Source: an uncultured Bacteroidales bacterium
GTDB lineage: Bacteria > Bacteroidota > Bacteroidia > Bacteroidales > Paludibacteraceae
DNA: 64,000 nucleotides
Reading direction: 5' to 3'
Assembly (NCBI GenBank): GCA_902771935.1
Contig: CACXYM010000006.1
Location: 62,001-126,000, forward strand
This document shows positions 7,628-15,079 of the stretch, in pieces. The notes beneath the pieces are model-generated. The model saw only the letters and a list, made by a program, of their open reading frames with translations, was not told where the DNA came from and did no database searches. A program made the position numbers and the translations under genes. Position 1 is the first letter of the stretch, and every line of letters starts with the position of its first letter.

Positions 7628-9152
7628 GTCTCAAATATTTCTCTATCTTAACCAAATCCTCGTAAAATGGCGTGTCCTCGATGATCGTCGGCGTGATAGC
7701 ACGCACGGCCTCATACACCTTACGTGTCGCAGGCGCTAATTCATCCGCTATCTGCAAACAGTCAACCGCTTGTGCCATCGCCATAAACAATATCGATAAC
7801 ACCTGAAAACAGTTGTCTATCACCTGACTGCATAACTCCGCACTGTTCGTTCCCATCGATACAATATCCTGATTGTCATTATTGTTCGGAATAGAGTGCA
7901 CATAATTCGGCATCGCCAGCGTCTGACACTCGGCCGTCGTACTCGTCGCCGTGAACTGACAGGCCTGAATACCATAGTTCAAACCCAACGTACCCATATT
8001 CAGAAACGGTGGCAGAATACCATTGATCCGGTCGTGGCACAAGTAGTTCAACTGACGCTCACTCACCATCGCCAAACGAACCATCGCTATCTTCATCTTA
8101 TCCGCTTCCAATGAGATATAATCTCCGTGAAAATTACCTCCATGATAGACATTCTCCGTCGCCGGATCTACTATCGGATTATCACTCGCTGCATTCAGTT
8201 CATTCTCTATCACTTTCCTGCTGTATGCCAAGGTGTCATAAATAGGACCAAGTATCTGTGGGGCACAACGCAACGAATAATACGCCTGAACCTTATCCTT
8301 GAATACACCGTTCTCCTCAATGCTTTCGACTTTCGACTTTCGACTTTCGACTGAATAAAGCACATTCTCACGCTTCTGCAAACGCTTGCTACCCTTACTC
8401 AACTCACGCATCTTAGCCGCAATATATATCTGACCTTCATGCCTCCGAGACTCATTCAGCGCAGCGGCCATCAAATCATCATAACTACCCGCTATCTCGT
8501 TCATCCACACTGCCGCTATCGTCGCCCAATCAAGCAACTTCTCCGCATCTAATAGGTTCACCGCACTGATGCCCGTCATCACACTCGTACCGTTAGTGCA
8601 ACTCAAACCCTCACGAATATGGATAGTCATCGGCTTCAACCCGCACTCTTCCAACACTTCCTTCGTCGGCCGCCACTCCCCGGCATAATGTACCTTGCCT
8701 TCACCAATCAAACACAACGCAATATGCGCCAACTGAACCAAATCACCACTCGCACCAACACTGCCGTGCTTCGGTATATACGGATAGATACCACGATTGA
8801 TAAACTCCGTCAATAACAACACCAACTCCGGATGAACACCACTCTTGCACTGTGCAAACGAACCTACACGAGCTAACATCGCAGCACGAACATAACAATC
8901 ATCCAACGCTTCACCCATGCCCGTCGCATGAGAACGAATAATATTATACTGCAACTCGCGCAAATGATCGTCAGCTACACGCCATTGTGCCATCGGACCA
9001 AAACCCGTGTTGATACCGTAGATCACCTTGTCCGACGAAAAACGCTCCAAAAATGCATAACTCTCCGATATGCCTCGCATCGTCGAAGCATCCCACTCTA
9101 AACGCTTGCCACAATACAAAATGTCGTGTAATAAACCTAAATCTATCTTCAT
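7620..9152 (-). CDS. aromatic amino acid ammonia-lyase (HAL/TAL family)
   Basis: 510-residue lyase with the self-formed MIO cofactor at Ala134-Ser135-Gly136 (SVGASGDL) and the catalytic Tyr45 of YGINTGFG. In flexirubin/aryl-polyene operons the family member is a tyrosine ammonia-lyase making 4-coumarate, the starter. The selectivity pair is Ser74-His75 (RSHATG), the arrangement seen in histidine ammonia-lyases rather than the His-Leu of Rhodobacter-type TAL, so the substrate is not settled by sequence. I chose the ATG at 9152; a GTG 12 nt upstream lies in a repeat array. Around residue 267 an in-frame insert reads VESRKSKVES, encoded by three copies of a 7-nt repeat. Confidence 0.87.
   Translation of the reverse strand: MKIDLGLLHDILYCGKRLEWDASTMRGISESYAFLERFSSDKVIYGINTGFGPMAQWRVADDHLRELQYNIIRSHATGMGEALDDCYVRAAMLARVGSFAQCKSGVHPELVLLLTEFINRGIYPYIPKHGSVGASGDLVQLAHIALCLIGEGKVHYAGEWRPTKEVLEECGLKPMTIHIREGLSCTNGTSVMTGISAVNLLDAEKLLDWATIAAVWMNEIAGSYDDLMAAALNESRRHEGQIYIAAKMRELSKGSKRLQKRENVLYSVESRKSKVESIEENGVFKDKVQAYYSLRCAPQILGPIYDTLAYSRKVIENELNAASDNPIVDPATENVYHGGNFHGDYISLEADKMKIAMVRLAMVSERQLNYLCHDRINGILPPFLNMGTLGLNYGIQACQFTATSTTAECQTLAMPNYVHSIPNNNDNQDIVSMGTNSAELCSQVIDNCFQVLSILFMAMAQAVDCLQIADELAPATRKVYEAVRAITPTIIEDTPFYEDLVKIEKYLRHE
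8331..8353. repeat. TTTCGAC heptamer insert inside the ammonia-lyase gene
   Basis: Three perfect units, 21 nt, so the frame is kept. Coding-strand sense is GTCGAAA as in dapB and ilvE. Confidence 0.9.
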
Positions 9153-9156
9153 ATCT

Positions 9157-9221
9157 CTAAACACTAAACTCTAAACACTAAACACTAAACGCTAAACTCT
9201 AAACACTAAACACTAAACGCC
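9157..9221. repeat. CTAAACN array between ammonia-lyase and fabI
   Basis: Nine units of CTAAACA/CTAAACT/CTAAACG. On the minus strand the first unit ends fabI (AFSV then TAG). Confidence 0.9.
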
Positions 9222-10012
9222 TCAGCAAGCTCCGGCGTCAATATCGTACGACCAAAACCGCCGTCGTTGTATATAACCTGCATCGTCACACTACGCATCA
9301 AATCACTGAACAACGCTACACATACATTCGCACAATCATCCGCCGTAGCATTACCCAAAGGTGATAACTTGTCCGTGTAACGATACCAGTAATCCAAATC
9401 CGACCACTCACTACCGGCCTTCGTCATCGTAGGTGACTGACTCACTATATTCACACGAACACCCTTCTTCATTCCATACTCCGCACCAAAATGACAGGCT
9501 ATACTCTCTAATAACGCCTTCGCATCACCCATGTCATTGTAACCCGCACAATAACGCTCAGAACCTATATAAGACAACGCTACTACACTTCCACCCTCCG
9601 ATAACGCATCCAACTCCATCGACACTTGCAATAACTTGTGCAAACTCATAGCCGAGATATCTAAAGTCTGTGCATAATAATGATAGTTCATACCCGTATA
9701 AGCCTTGTGACGACGCATATTCATACTCTGAGCAACCGCATGCAATATAAAATCTATCTTGCCGCCTAAACACTCCTGCGCGCGTACAAAAAGACTCGAT
9801 AGCTCGTCCAACTTCGTCGCATCGCAAGCAATCAAAGGTATACCCCTTTCCTTTGCTAAACAACCTATGCTGCCTAACTCTATACCTACCAACGTGTTCG
9901 TCAGCACGATCGACGCACCTTCTGCCATGCAACGTTCCGCTACATGCCATGCCAATGAACGATCATCTAACGCACCAAATATCAATCCGCGTTTGCCCGA
10001 AAGTATTCCCAT
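9206..10012 (-). CDS. fabI: enoyl-ACP reductase (FabI)
   Basis: 268-residue NADH-dependent enoyl-ACP reductase. It has the FabI-specific GALDDRSLAWHVA opening and the active-site set Tyr148, Tyr158 and Lys165 (SYIGSERYCAGYNDMGDAK). The ATG at 10012 is preferred because a longer reading would start upstream of the promoter at 10065-10095. First gene of the polyene operon, 53 nt before the ammonia-lyase. The C-terminus AFSV and its stop are encoded by the start of a CTAAACN repeat array. The usual family ending is absent. A polyene keeps its double bonds, so a reductase here either serves a saturated part of the product or is the cell's general FabI. Confidence 0.9.
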   Translation of the reverse strand: MGILSGKRGLIFGALDDRSLAWHVAERCMAEGASIVLTNTLVGIELGSIGCLAKERGIPLIACDATKLDELSSLFVRAQECLGGKIDFILHAVAQSMNMRRHKAYTGMNYHYYAQTLDISAMSLHKLLQVSMELDALSEGGSVVALSYIGSERYCAGYNDMGDAKALLESIACHFGAEYGMKKGVRVNIVSQSPTMTKAGSEWSDLDYWYRYTDKLSPLGNATADDCANVCVALFSDLMRSVTMQVIYNDGGFGRTILTPELAEAFSV

Positions 10013-10064
10013 ATAACTACCATTTTTCTCCGTGCATATATACGCATGCACAATAAAAAGCCCG

Positions 10065-10095
10065 CAAAAGTACTGCTTTTTTCGCATATACGCAA
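10065..10095 (-). promoter_or_regulatory. promoter of the polyene operon with palindromic -33 box
   Basis: On the minus strand: TTTG at 10095-10092, a 20-nt spacer, and TACTTTTG at 10072-10065, the Bacteroidota consensus. The -33 TTTG is part of a dyad, TTTGCGTATATGCGAAA, closely related to those before the genes at 22895, 23502, 29545 and 42968. A second dyad, TGCATGCGTATATATGCA, lies in the leader at 10033-10050. Transcription should start near 10058, leaving a ~45-nt leader. Confidence 0.75.
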
Positions 10096-10143
10096 ATAAA
10101 AACAGTCTTTTCCGTAAAATAATGTTAAAAAATGAAATGTCTG

Positions 10144-10953
10144 CTACTTGAAGACAACAAGTTTCAGTGCGTTTTTTGATGTTTTTGAATGTACATGAAC
10201 GGGGTAGCATCCGGCAGTACGTGGTGCTTGGAGAGTGACAGAACTTTCCCCTGAGATAGAATAGATTCCTGCCGGTTGTCCCAATTCCGAATAGATGTGT
10301 ACAGTATAATCCACTTTTGGATCAAGCCCGACAAGACGTACTGTTTCGCCCGGAAGTACGTAGTTTGGCAAAAGTGCCACATGTTCCGGAACGGGGTTCT
10401 TGGTGGAGTATTGAATCAGTTCGGAACGCTTGATATCTTGGCATCGTGTAGCATCCGCATAAGAAGCGAGATTAACAATGGCATAGAATGTTCCTTGAGC
10501 GTCTTGTGATACGGCAATCTCATAGCCCTTTCCAACGAGCATATCATCACCTTGATGCCCTGTTGGAAGAATCGGGTCTACTTCTCCAACAACTTGGAAC
10601 CAAGTAACATCGTCGGATTTGAAGTAATAACCCATTTGATTGATTTGGTTTAGGTCTAATCGAATGTGCAACAGCCAATCATGCAGAACGACAACAGGCC
10701 ATGAGGCAGAGTCTTCGTCGCAGACAATGGCTTTGAAGAAAGCGACATAGGTAGCGTCTTCGTTAACTTGAATATGCCGAACGGAATCGGTGTTGTGATC
10801 CGACCATTCGGTAAATTGGAATCCTTCATAAGGTGTTGCACAGATGGTTATCCATTGTCCACATTCGATAATATGCGTGCTTGCACCGGAACCTTCCTTG
10901 GCGAAGGCTCCGATGCTCAGCATGCACATCATATAGATTAGGATTCGTTTCAT
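10144..10953 (-). CDS. secreted protein: second half of an InlB-like repeat plus T9SS-type C-terminal domain
   Basis: 269 residues with a signal peptide (MKRILIYMMCMLSIGAFA). After it comes HIIECGQWITICATPYEG, running to YVAFF. This is the second half of the Listeria-Bacteroides (InlB-B/Flg_new-like) repeat, with its first strands missing. A middle region of unknown fold follows. The last ~75 residues (LPNYVLPGETVRLVGL to ALKLVVFK) look like a T9SS type-A sorting domain: Pro-Asn start, central Gly-rich turns, closing basic-hydrophobic strand. Start codon overlaps the upstream stop (TAATG). The missing first half of the repeat is found at the C-terminus of the upstream gene's product. Confidence 0.82.
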   Translation of the reverse strand: MKRILIYMMCMLSIGAFAKEGSGASTHIIECGQWITICATPYEGFQFTEWSDHNTDSVRHIQVNEDATYVAFFKAIVCDEDSASWPVVVLHDWLLHIRLDLNQINQMGYYFKSDDVTWFQVVGEVDPILPTGHQGDDMLVGKGYEIAVSQDAQGTFYAIVNLASYADATRCQDIKRSELIQYSTKNPVPEHVALLPNYVLPGETVRLVGLDPKVDYTVHIYSELGQPAGIYSISGESSVTLQAPRTAGCYPVHVHSKTSKNALKLVVFK

Positions 10954-11918
10954 TATTCGACTTTGACCGTACCCTGTCCTATACTACTATCGTCAATGAC
11001 GACGGTCACTTTGTAAGTGATCTTCTCGAAGATAGCTGTGTAGGTTGTGTTCGCCGATACGGTGATGGTACGAGAAGCTGTGTTAGCAGGATCGTCCTCG
11101 GTCAAGTCTGCCCAGCGTACGAACTTGTAGCATTCCTTCGGAGTAGCAGTAATAGTCTTTGTAGATCCGGCAGAGAATGTTCCGCCTCCGCTCACTGTAC
11201 CGAAGTTGTCATCGTTGGCTGCAACGATAATTGTGTACGATACCGTTCCGCTGATTCGGAATGTAGCGGTATAGATCTTTTGTCCTGTTACAGGAACAAT
11301 AGTTTCATCCCAACCGTCAAACTCGTAGGTGTTTATGCCATCGCTAGGTTTGGTAGGAGTAGCACCTGTATACGTCGGTGTCGTACCATACTCCCAATCG
11401 GATTGCTGCAGCACGGTTCCATCGTAGTTCTTGAAGGTGATGGTGTACTGCTGTTTGATAGCATTGTACTGCGCTTCGTATTCAGCATCTGCTTCGGCAG
11501 GGGAAATAACGCCTTCGAGTCCGGTTGTTTTGTTCAACCACGCACGGAATTCGTATCTCCACTCTACCGTGGATGCTTTTTCGCGAGCGGTAGGAGCAGT
11601 AACCGTTGCACCATGTTGGTATTTGTCGTTATCTACGAGATTCCATTTGCCTTGTGCATCGGTAAATGTAATGGTGTACTCGTTGATAGCGAAGACAGCC
11701 TTATAGGTTATGTCTCCGGTAGGGGTAAATGTGTAGGGGTTAGCCGTTTGCACATCTGTCGGGTCTGCGGCATTTACCCATTGAACGAAATGGTAGCCGG
11801 TCACATTGGAAGCGGTAATGGTTACAGGGTCACCGCAATCAACCGTTTTTTCTGTGGCTGCGAAAGCCATTGTTGTTGCCGAAAGTGCGGCAAGAAGCAA
11901 GAATAGAATCTTTTTCAT
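10953..11918 (-). CDS. secreted InlB/Flg_new-like repeat protein
   Basis: 321 residues: signal peptide MKKILFLLLAALSATTMAFA, then tandem ~70-residue repeats of the Listeria-Bacteroides type (GYHFVQW, YEFDGW, YKFVRWADL with closing YTAIFE-like strands). The first repeat lacks its N-terminal strands and begins TVDCGDPVTITA; the last stops after YKVTVVIDD and GTVKVE, keeping only its N-terminal strands. So both ends carry half a repeat. No T9SS tail and no catalytic domain. Sits 31 nt after the endonuclease gene and overlaps the next gene by one base. Function unrecognised; a linker between its two neighbours is inferred. Confidence 0.8.
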   Translation of the reverse strand: MKKILFLLLAALSATTMAFAATEKTVDCGDPVTITASNVTGYHFVQWVNAADPTDVQTANPYTFTPTGDITYKAVFAINEYTITFTDAQGKWNLVDNDKYQHGATVTAPTAREKASTVEWRYEFRAWLNKTTGLEGVISPAEADAEYEAQYNAIKQQYTITFKNYDGTVLQQSDWEYGTTPTYTGATPTKPSDGINTYEFDGWDETIVPVTGQKIYTATFRISGTVSYTIIVAANDDNFGTVSGGGTFSAGSTKTITATPKECYKFVRWADLTEDDPANTASRTITVSANTTYTAIFEKITYKVTVVIDDSSIGQGTVKVE

Positions 11919-11949
11919 GTTTTTGAAGTTATTAATCTGTTTATTATTT

Positions 11950-14130
11950 TCATTGTATGGATACAGATCCCCATTCCGGATGGTCCGTAGTAACAGTTAC
12001 GGTAGCTTGGCATCCAGAGGATGGGGTAACGGTATCTTCATCGATATTGCTATTGCAGGAGGTGTTGGATGCTACTGCTTCAACGCGAGTGGTATAAGCG
12101 AGTCCGTTGGTAAGGTCAGAGATGACGCAGGTGCATATGCCGTTATTGATTGTGACGGTACCGACAGTAGGTGCAGCGAGGCATTCAGTCGTAAATCCTA
12201 CTCCGTTATCAACAACTACGTTATAGCTAACAGCATCTTCCACTTCGGGCCAAGTGAGTGTTATTTTTTTGTCACCCGGAGCAGCTGTGACATTCGGCGT
12301 CGAGAGCTTGGTGCACGGAGTGGAGCTACACTCAAAGGAATAGTCGGAGTAAGTTGTTGTACTGCCTGTCGTCGTATAGTTGACTGTAATCTTAGTAAAG
12401 TCGGTTCGCGCTGAAGGACTAAATGTGGCCGTGTCTTGATTTAGCGTAAATGTGCATTCCGGTAGTGTTGTGACAGATGTTATAGTGCCGTCTGCTACAG
12501 AGATTTCTACAGTACCACCGCTGTAAATACGCCAAGAACTATTGGATGTATACCATTTGCCATTATTGCCACCACCCTTTGCGCTAATAGTCACAGGGTC
12601 GTCTGTTACCGTTGTGTATGCTGTACCATTCGCCCAGTTGTTAGCATCTGCGATTTCTGAGAAGGTGAACGTTTTCGTTGCGTTTGTGTTTCCTGTACCA
12701 AGGCTTGCCGTAGCGAATACGGCGTAGTAATAGGTGGTTGTGTTGGTTACATCGTCAGCTTCTTCTGCTGTTTTGAATAGAGTTGTTGGACCGGTAGCAG
12801 GGTCGAAGGAAGAACTAGTAGGTGTCCAACCGACAAAGACTTTGTCTGTGCACTCCGGCTCATCAGATGGTAGAGTAGGTTTGCTGTTTCTCGAGGCGAC
12901 ATTTGAGTCAAACGGATTATCGTAGTCCCCCTCAACAATCCAATACACATTACACATATCAGCCGGATCATAAACGGTTACCGGACACGTAACGGATCTT
13001 GCAGCATAAGTAGCTGTTTTAGCAACACTGGCAGTTATAGTGGCAGTACCTGAAGCGACACCGGTGATAACACCACTTGGCGAAACGGTAGCGACGGATG
13101 TGTTACTGCTGTGGTAGGTAACGGTAGCATCTGAATTGGTTGTTGCTACATTGGTATGCGTAGTGTTGATGGCGATATCAAGTGTTTCGTAAGTGAACGC
13201 CAAAGTAGGCGTTGCTAAAGAACCTGATTCGTATGAAGAAACGAGGTCGTCCAAGACAACCGCTGTTGTCTTTTTGTCTCCGAAAACGTAATCGACTAAT
13301 TCCGGATAATCCACATATGGATTGCGGTTTTTCTGGTGCGTGTAGATGGCATTATTTCGGATTTGCTCTTTCTCGCTTACTGGATCTGCAGCGTGCCACT
13401 CAAGCATAAGCTTGAGCATATAAGATGTCAAGTTGGCTACGCCGTTAGAATACGTGAAACTGGTATTGCCCGTACCGCTGGTGAAATTCGTTGTGCGATA
13501 ACGCGTTACCATATAGAAATAGACGCGCGCAAGGTCACCTTTGTAACTGCCATTTGCGCCGCCGGAGCCCGGATCATAAACGATACCGGAATAATCCGAT
13601 CGGGTACTGGCTCCGGTTTGTCCGTAGCCGTAACTGGAACAGTATTTAGCTGCATTGTTTTCGCCGTAAGGATAGCTGCTGCGGTTTGAGTTCATGCGGA
13701 TATCCGTAGGAAAAACATGGTGCGCATCACTCTTCATAGGAGTTGCTTCTCCAAACCAAGATTGAGGCACGGTATGCTCTTTGTTCCATCCTTGTCCGCA
13801 ATCGGTAGCTGAACTCTTGCCTTGGGAGGAAGTATATGGCTTGGAGGAATAAATATCCTCCATGGTTTTGTTGTCTCCATTGTAGAAGTCGGACGGGTCC
13901 GTGGAAGCGGCGTAGACATTATCCGCGAGACTTGTATAGCCGATAGATGTGTATCCAGTAGAAATGATTGTGCATAGTGTTGTTCGCAAGGCGTCCCCTG
14001 TTTCCGCTTTGCCGTTGATGGCAGCATAATACGTCTTGAGATCCGTATTCGGCTCTACTGCCCATGTAGGATGGGCCGTAAATGCGGCAAAAAGAAGCGA
14101 TAAAAATATGACCAATCGTCTTGGTTTCAC
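11950..14130 (-). CDS. secreted endonuclease I (EndA/NucM family) with Ig-like and FN3-like domains
   Basis: 726 residues. Signal peptide (RRLVIFLSLLFAAFTAHPTWA), then an endonuclease I domain with the catalytic block WNKEHTVPQSW at about 115-125 and DAHHVFPTD. Next come a bacterial Ig-like (Big_2) domain (VSPSGVITGVASGTATI), further beta-sandwich regions and an FN3-like stretch. It ends VTVTTDHPEW-GSVSIQ, the first strands of an InlB-like repeat, then stops. I start at GTG 14130 because the upstream ATG (14238) lies above the promoter at 14176-14207. There is no T9SS tail, although secretion is expected. Non-specific extracellular nuclease, possibly for nutrient or biofilm DNA. Confidence 0.85.
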   Translation of the reverse strand: MKPRRLVIFLSLLFAAFTAHPTWAVEPNTDLKTYYAAINGKAETGDALRTTLCTIISTGYTSIGYTSLADNVYAASTDPSDFYNGDNKTMEDIYSSKPYTSSQGKSSATDCGQGWNKEHTVPQSWFGEATPMKSDAHHVFPTDIRMNSNRSSYPYGENNAAKYCSSYGYGQTGASTRSDYSGIVYDPGSGGANGSYKGDLARVYFYMVTRYRTTNFTSGTGNTSFTYSNGVANLTSYMLKLMLEWHAADPVSEKEQIRNNAIYTHQKNRNPYVDYPELVDYVFGDKKTTAVVLDDLVSSYESGSLATPTLAFTYETLDIAINTTHTNVATTNSDATVTYHSSNTSVATVSPSGVITGVASGTATITASVAKTATYAARSVTCPVTVYDPADMCNVYWIVEGDYDNPFDSNVASRNSKPTLPSDEPECTDKVFVGWTPTSSSFDPATGPTTLFKTAEEADDVTNTTTYYYAVFATASLGTGNTNATKTFTFSEIADANNWANGTAYTTVTDDPVTISAKGGGNNGKWYTSNSSWRIYSGGTVEISVADGTITSVTTLPECTFTLNQDTATFSPSARTDFTKITVNYTTTGSTTTYSDYSFECSSTPCTKLSTPNVTAAPGDKKITLTWPEVEDAVSYNVVVDNGVGFTTECLAAPTVGTVTINNGICTCVISDLTNGLAYTTRVEAVASNTSCNSNIDEDTVTPSSGCQATVTVTTDHPEWGSVSIQ

Positions 14131-14175
14131 GTGTGGTATTAGCGATTTAAGGGGTGCTTTCTTCAAAAAAGCGTG

Positions 14176-14207
14176 CAAAAGTACGACATTTTTCCGTACC
14201 TTCCAAG
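14176..14207 (-). promoter_or_regulatory. promoter of the endonuclease operon
   Basis: Minus strand: CTTG at 14207-14204, 20-nt spacer, TACTTTTG at 14183-14176. Predicted start of transcription is near 14169, about 40 nt before the GTG at 14130. This fixes the start of the endonuclease gene. Confidence 0.65.
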
Positions 14208-14348
14208 TAAATTGAATTTTTTTATCATATTTGCTCAATGATTTAACATTAATTTACAAAATATGTAGGTCGGAGAGGAGGTACAAGATGGAAAAAGGTG
14301 TATCAAATGTTATCGTAAAATTATGAGATCATCTGCTTATCATAGGCT

Positions 14349-14403
14349 TAATAACCTTTTAATCACCCTTTAATCACCTTATAATAACCTTTTAATCACC
14401 TTA
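14349..14403. repeat. 11-nt tandem repeat
   Basis: About five units of TTTAATCACCT and variants (one unit reads TATAATAACCT). A related 11-nt repeat in the opposite sense (TTAGTGAGTGA) lies at 22809-22855. No gene on either strand. Confidence 0.7.
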
Positions 14404-14460
14404 ATGTATCGGGGACGCGTTGGGTTGTTTGGAGCAAGGAGTTTGAAGAAGTGGTGTGTT

Positions 14461-14545
14461 ATGTATTTGTTAAGAAAAATATTATTTATGTATTTGTTAA
14501 GAAAAATGTTATTTATGTATTTGTTAAGAAAAATGTTATAAATAA
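14461..14545. repeat. 27-bp tandem repeat, three copies
   Basis: Unit starts ATGTATTTGTTAAGAAAAAT and recurs at 14461, 14488 and 14515 with one or two differences. Each unit holds a TTTG that could act as a -33 box, but no matched -7 box follows in register. Confidence 0.8.
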
Positions 14546-14605
14546 TAAGAAAAAGGTAGCAAAACGGTAAGAATAGGTAAAAAAATGCTAATTTTTGGCA
14601 TTATT

Positions 14606-14637
14606 TTTGTGGAAGTAAATAAAAAATGGTACTTTTG
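14606..14637 (+). promoter_or_regulatory. promoter of the VTC/DUF4956 operon
   Basis: TTTG at 14606-14609, 20-nt spacer, TACTTTTG at 14630-14637. No palindrome at the -33 box. Expected transcript start about 14644, 19 nt before the ATG at 14663. Confidence 0.7.
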
Positions 14638-14662
14638 CAGCCAAAATAGAACAAATAATAGT

Positions 14663-15079
14663 ATGAGAAATGTTTGCTTAATAACTGTCCTCCTCTTCGC
14701 GGCTTGTGCCGCGGCACAGATCAGTCCTGAGACGCTCGCTAAAAGAGAAAAACGAAAAAACCTCACCGTCAAAGAGTGGAATACCGACGCCAAAACAAAA
14801 ACACGTTGGCTCGACCATCTCACCACCTACGACGACCAAGGACGAAAAGTCGAGGAAATAGAATATGCTACCTACGGACAGCGGGAACGCGTCACAATCG
14901 AATACGACGAGACAACCGGCAAAGTCAGCAAGGAAGTCATCTATGATGACAGAGACAAACCCGTGCGAATTCGGAAGTACGAGTATAACGAGGACGGAAC
15001 AAAAAAGAAACAGTATAACTACCTGCCCAATGGTAAACTCTATTCTGTCAAAGTCTTTGAGTACCTATTCTCCGATTAG
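14663..15079 (+). CDS. small secreted hypothetical protein
   Basis: 138 residues with a signal peptide (MRNVCLITVLLFAACAAAQ; the AACA could also be a lipobox). The mature part is charged and repeats short blocks such as YDDQGRKVEEIEY, YDDRDKPVRIRKYEY and LPNGKLYSVKVFEY. These resemble the YD/toxin_deaminase-like 'MORN-ish' beta-hairpin repeats seen in antitoxin-like and surface proteins. No function recognised. It opens the operon; its end overlaps the start of the VTC-domain gene by about 50 nt. The start was chosen over an upstream ATG (14585) because of the promoter and the signal peptide. Confidence 0.7.
   Translation: MRNVCLITVLLFAACAAAQISPETLAKREKRKNLTVKEWNTDAKTKTRWLDHLTTYDDQGRKVEEIEYATYGQRERVTIEYDETTGKVSKEVIYDDRDKPVRIRKYEYNEDGTKKKQYNYLPNGKLYSVKVFEYLFSD

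Larger units (their letters stand above)
14131..14662. other. intergenic region between divergent operons
   Basis: 531 nt without a supportable gene. It holds the minus-strand promoter at 14176-14207, the 11-nt repeat, the 27-bp repeat and the plus-strand promoter at 14606-14637. It is strongly A/T rich compared with the flanking genes. Confidence 0.7.

Noticed and set aside
9206..10210. Longer FabI with 66 extra N-terminal residues
   Set aside because: The extension runs over the operon promoter at 10065-10095, has no FabI similarity, and MGILSGKRG is the family start.
10953..10956. Programmed -1 frameshift joining the second and third genes of the nuclease trio
   Set aside because: The frames do meet at TAATG, but no slippery heptamer precedes it, and a fusion would bury a signal peptide within the repeat.
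11950..14238. ATG start of the endonuclease at 14238
   Set aside because: It lies upstream of the predicted transcript start; the GTG at 14130 directly precedes a good signal peptide.
15030..15079. Frameshifted single gene formed by the small secreted protein and the VTC protein
   Set aside because: The first has its own signal peptide and ends normally, and the VTC domain is complete without it; a simple overlap is enough.
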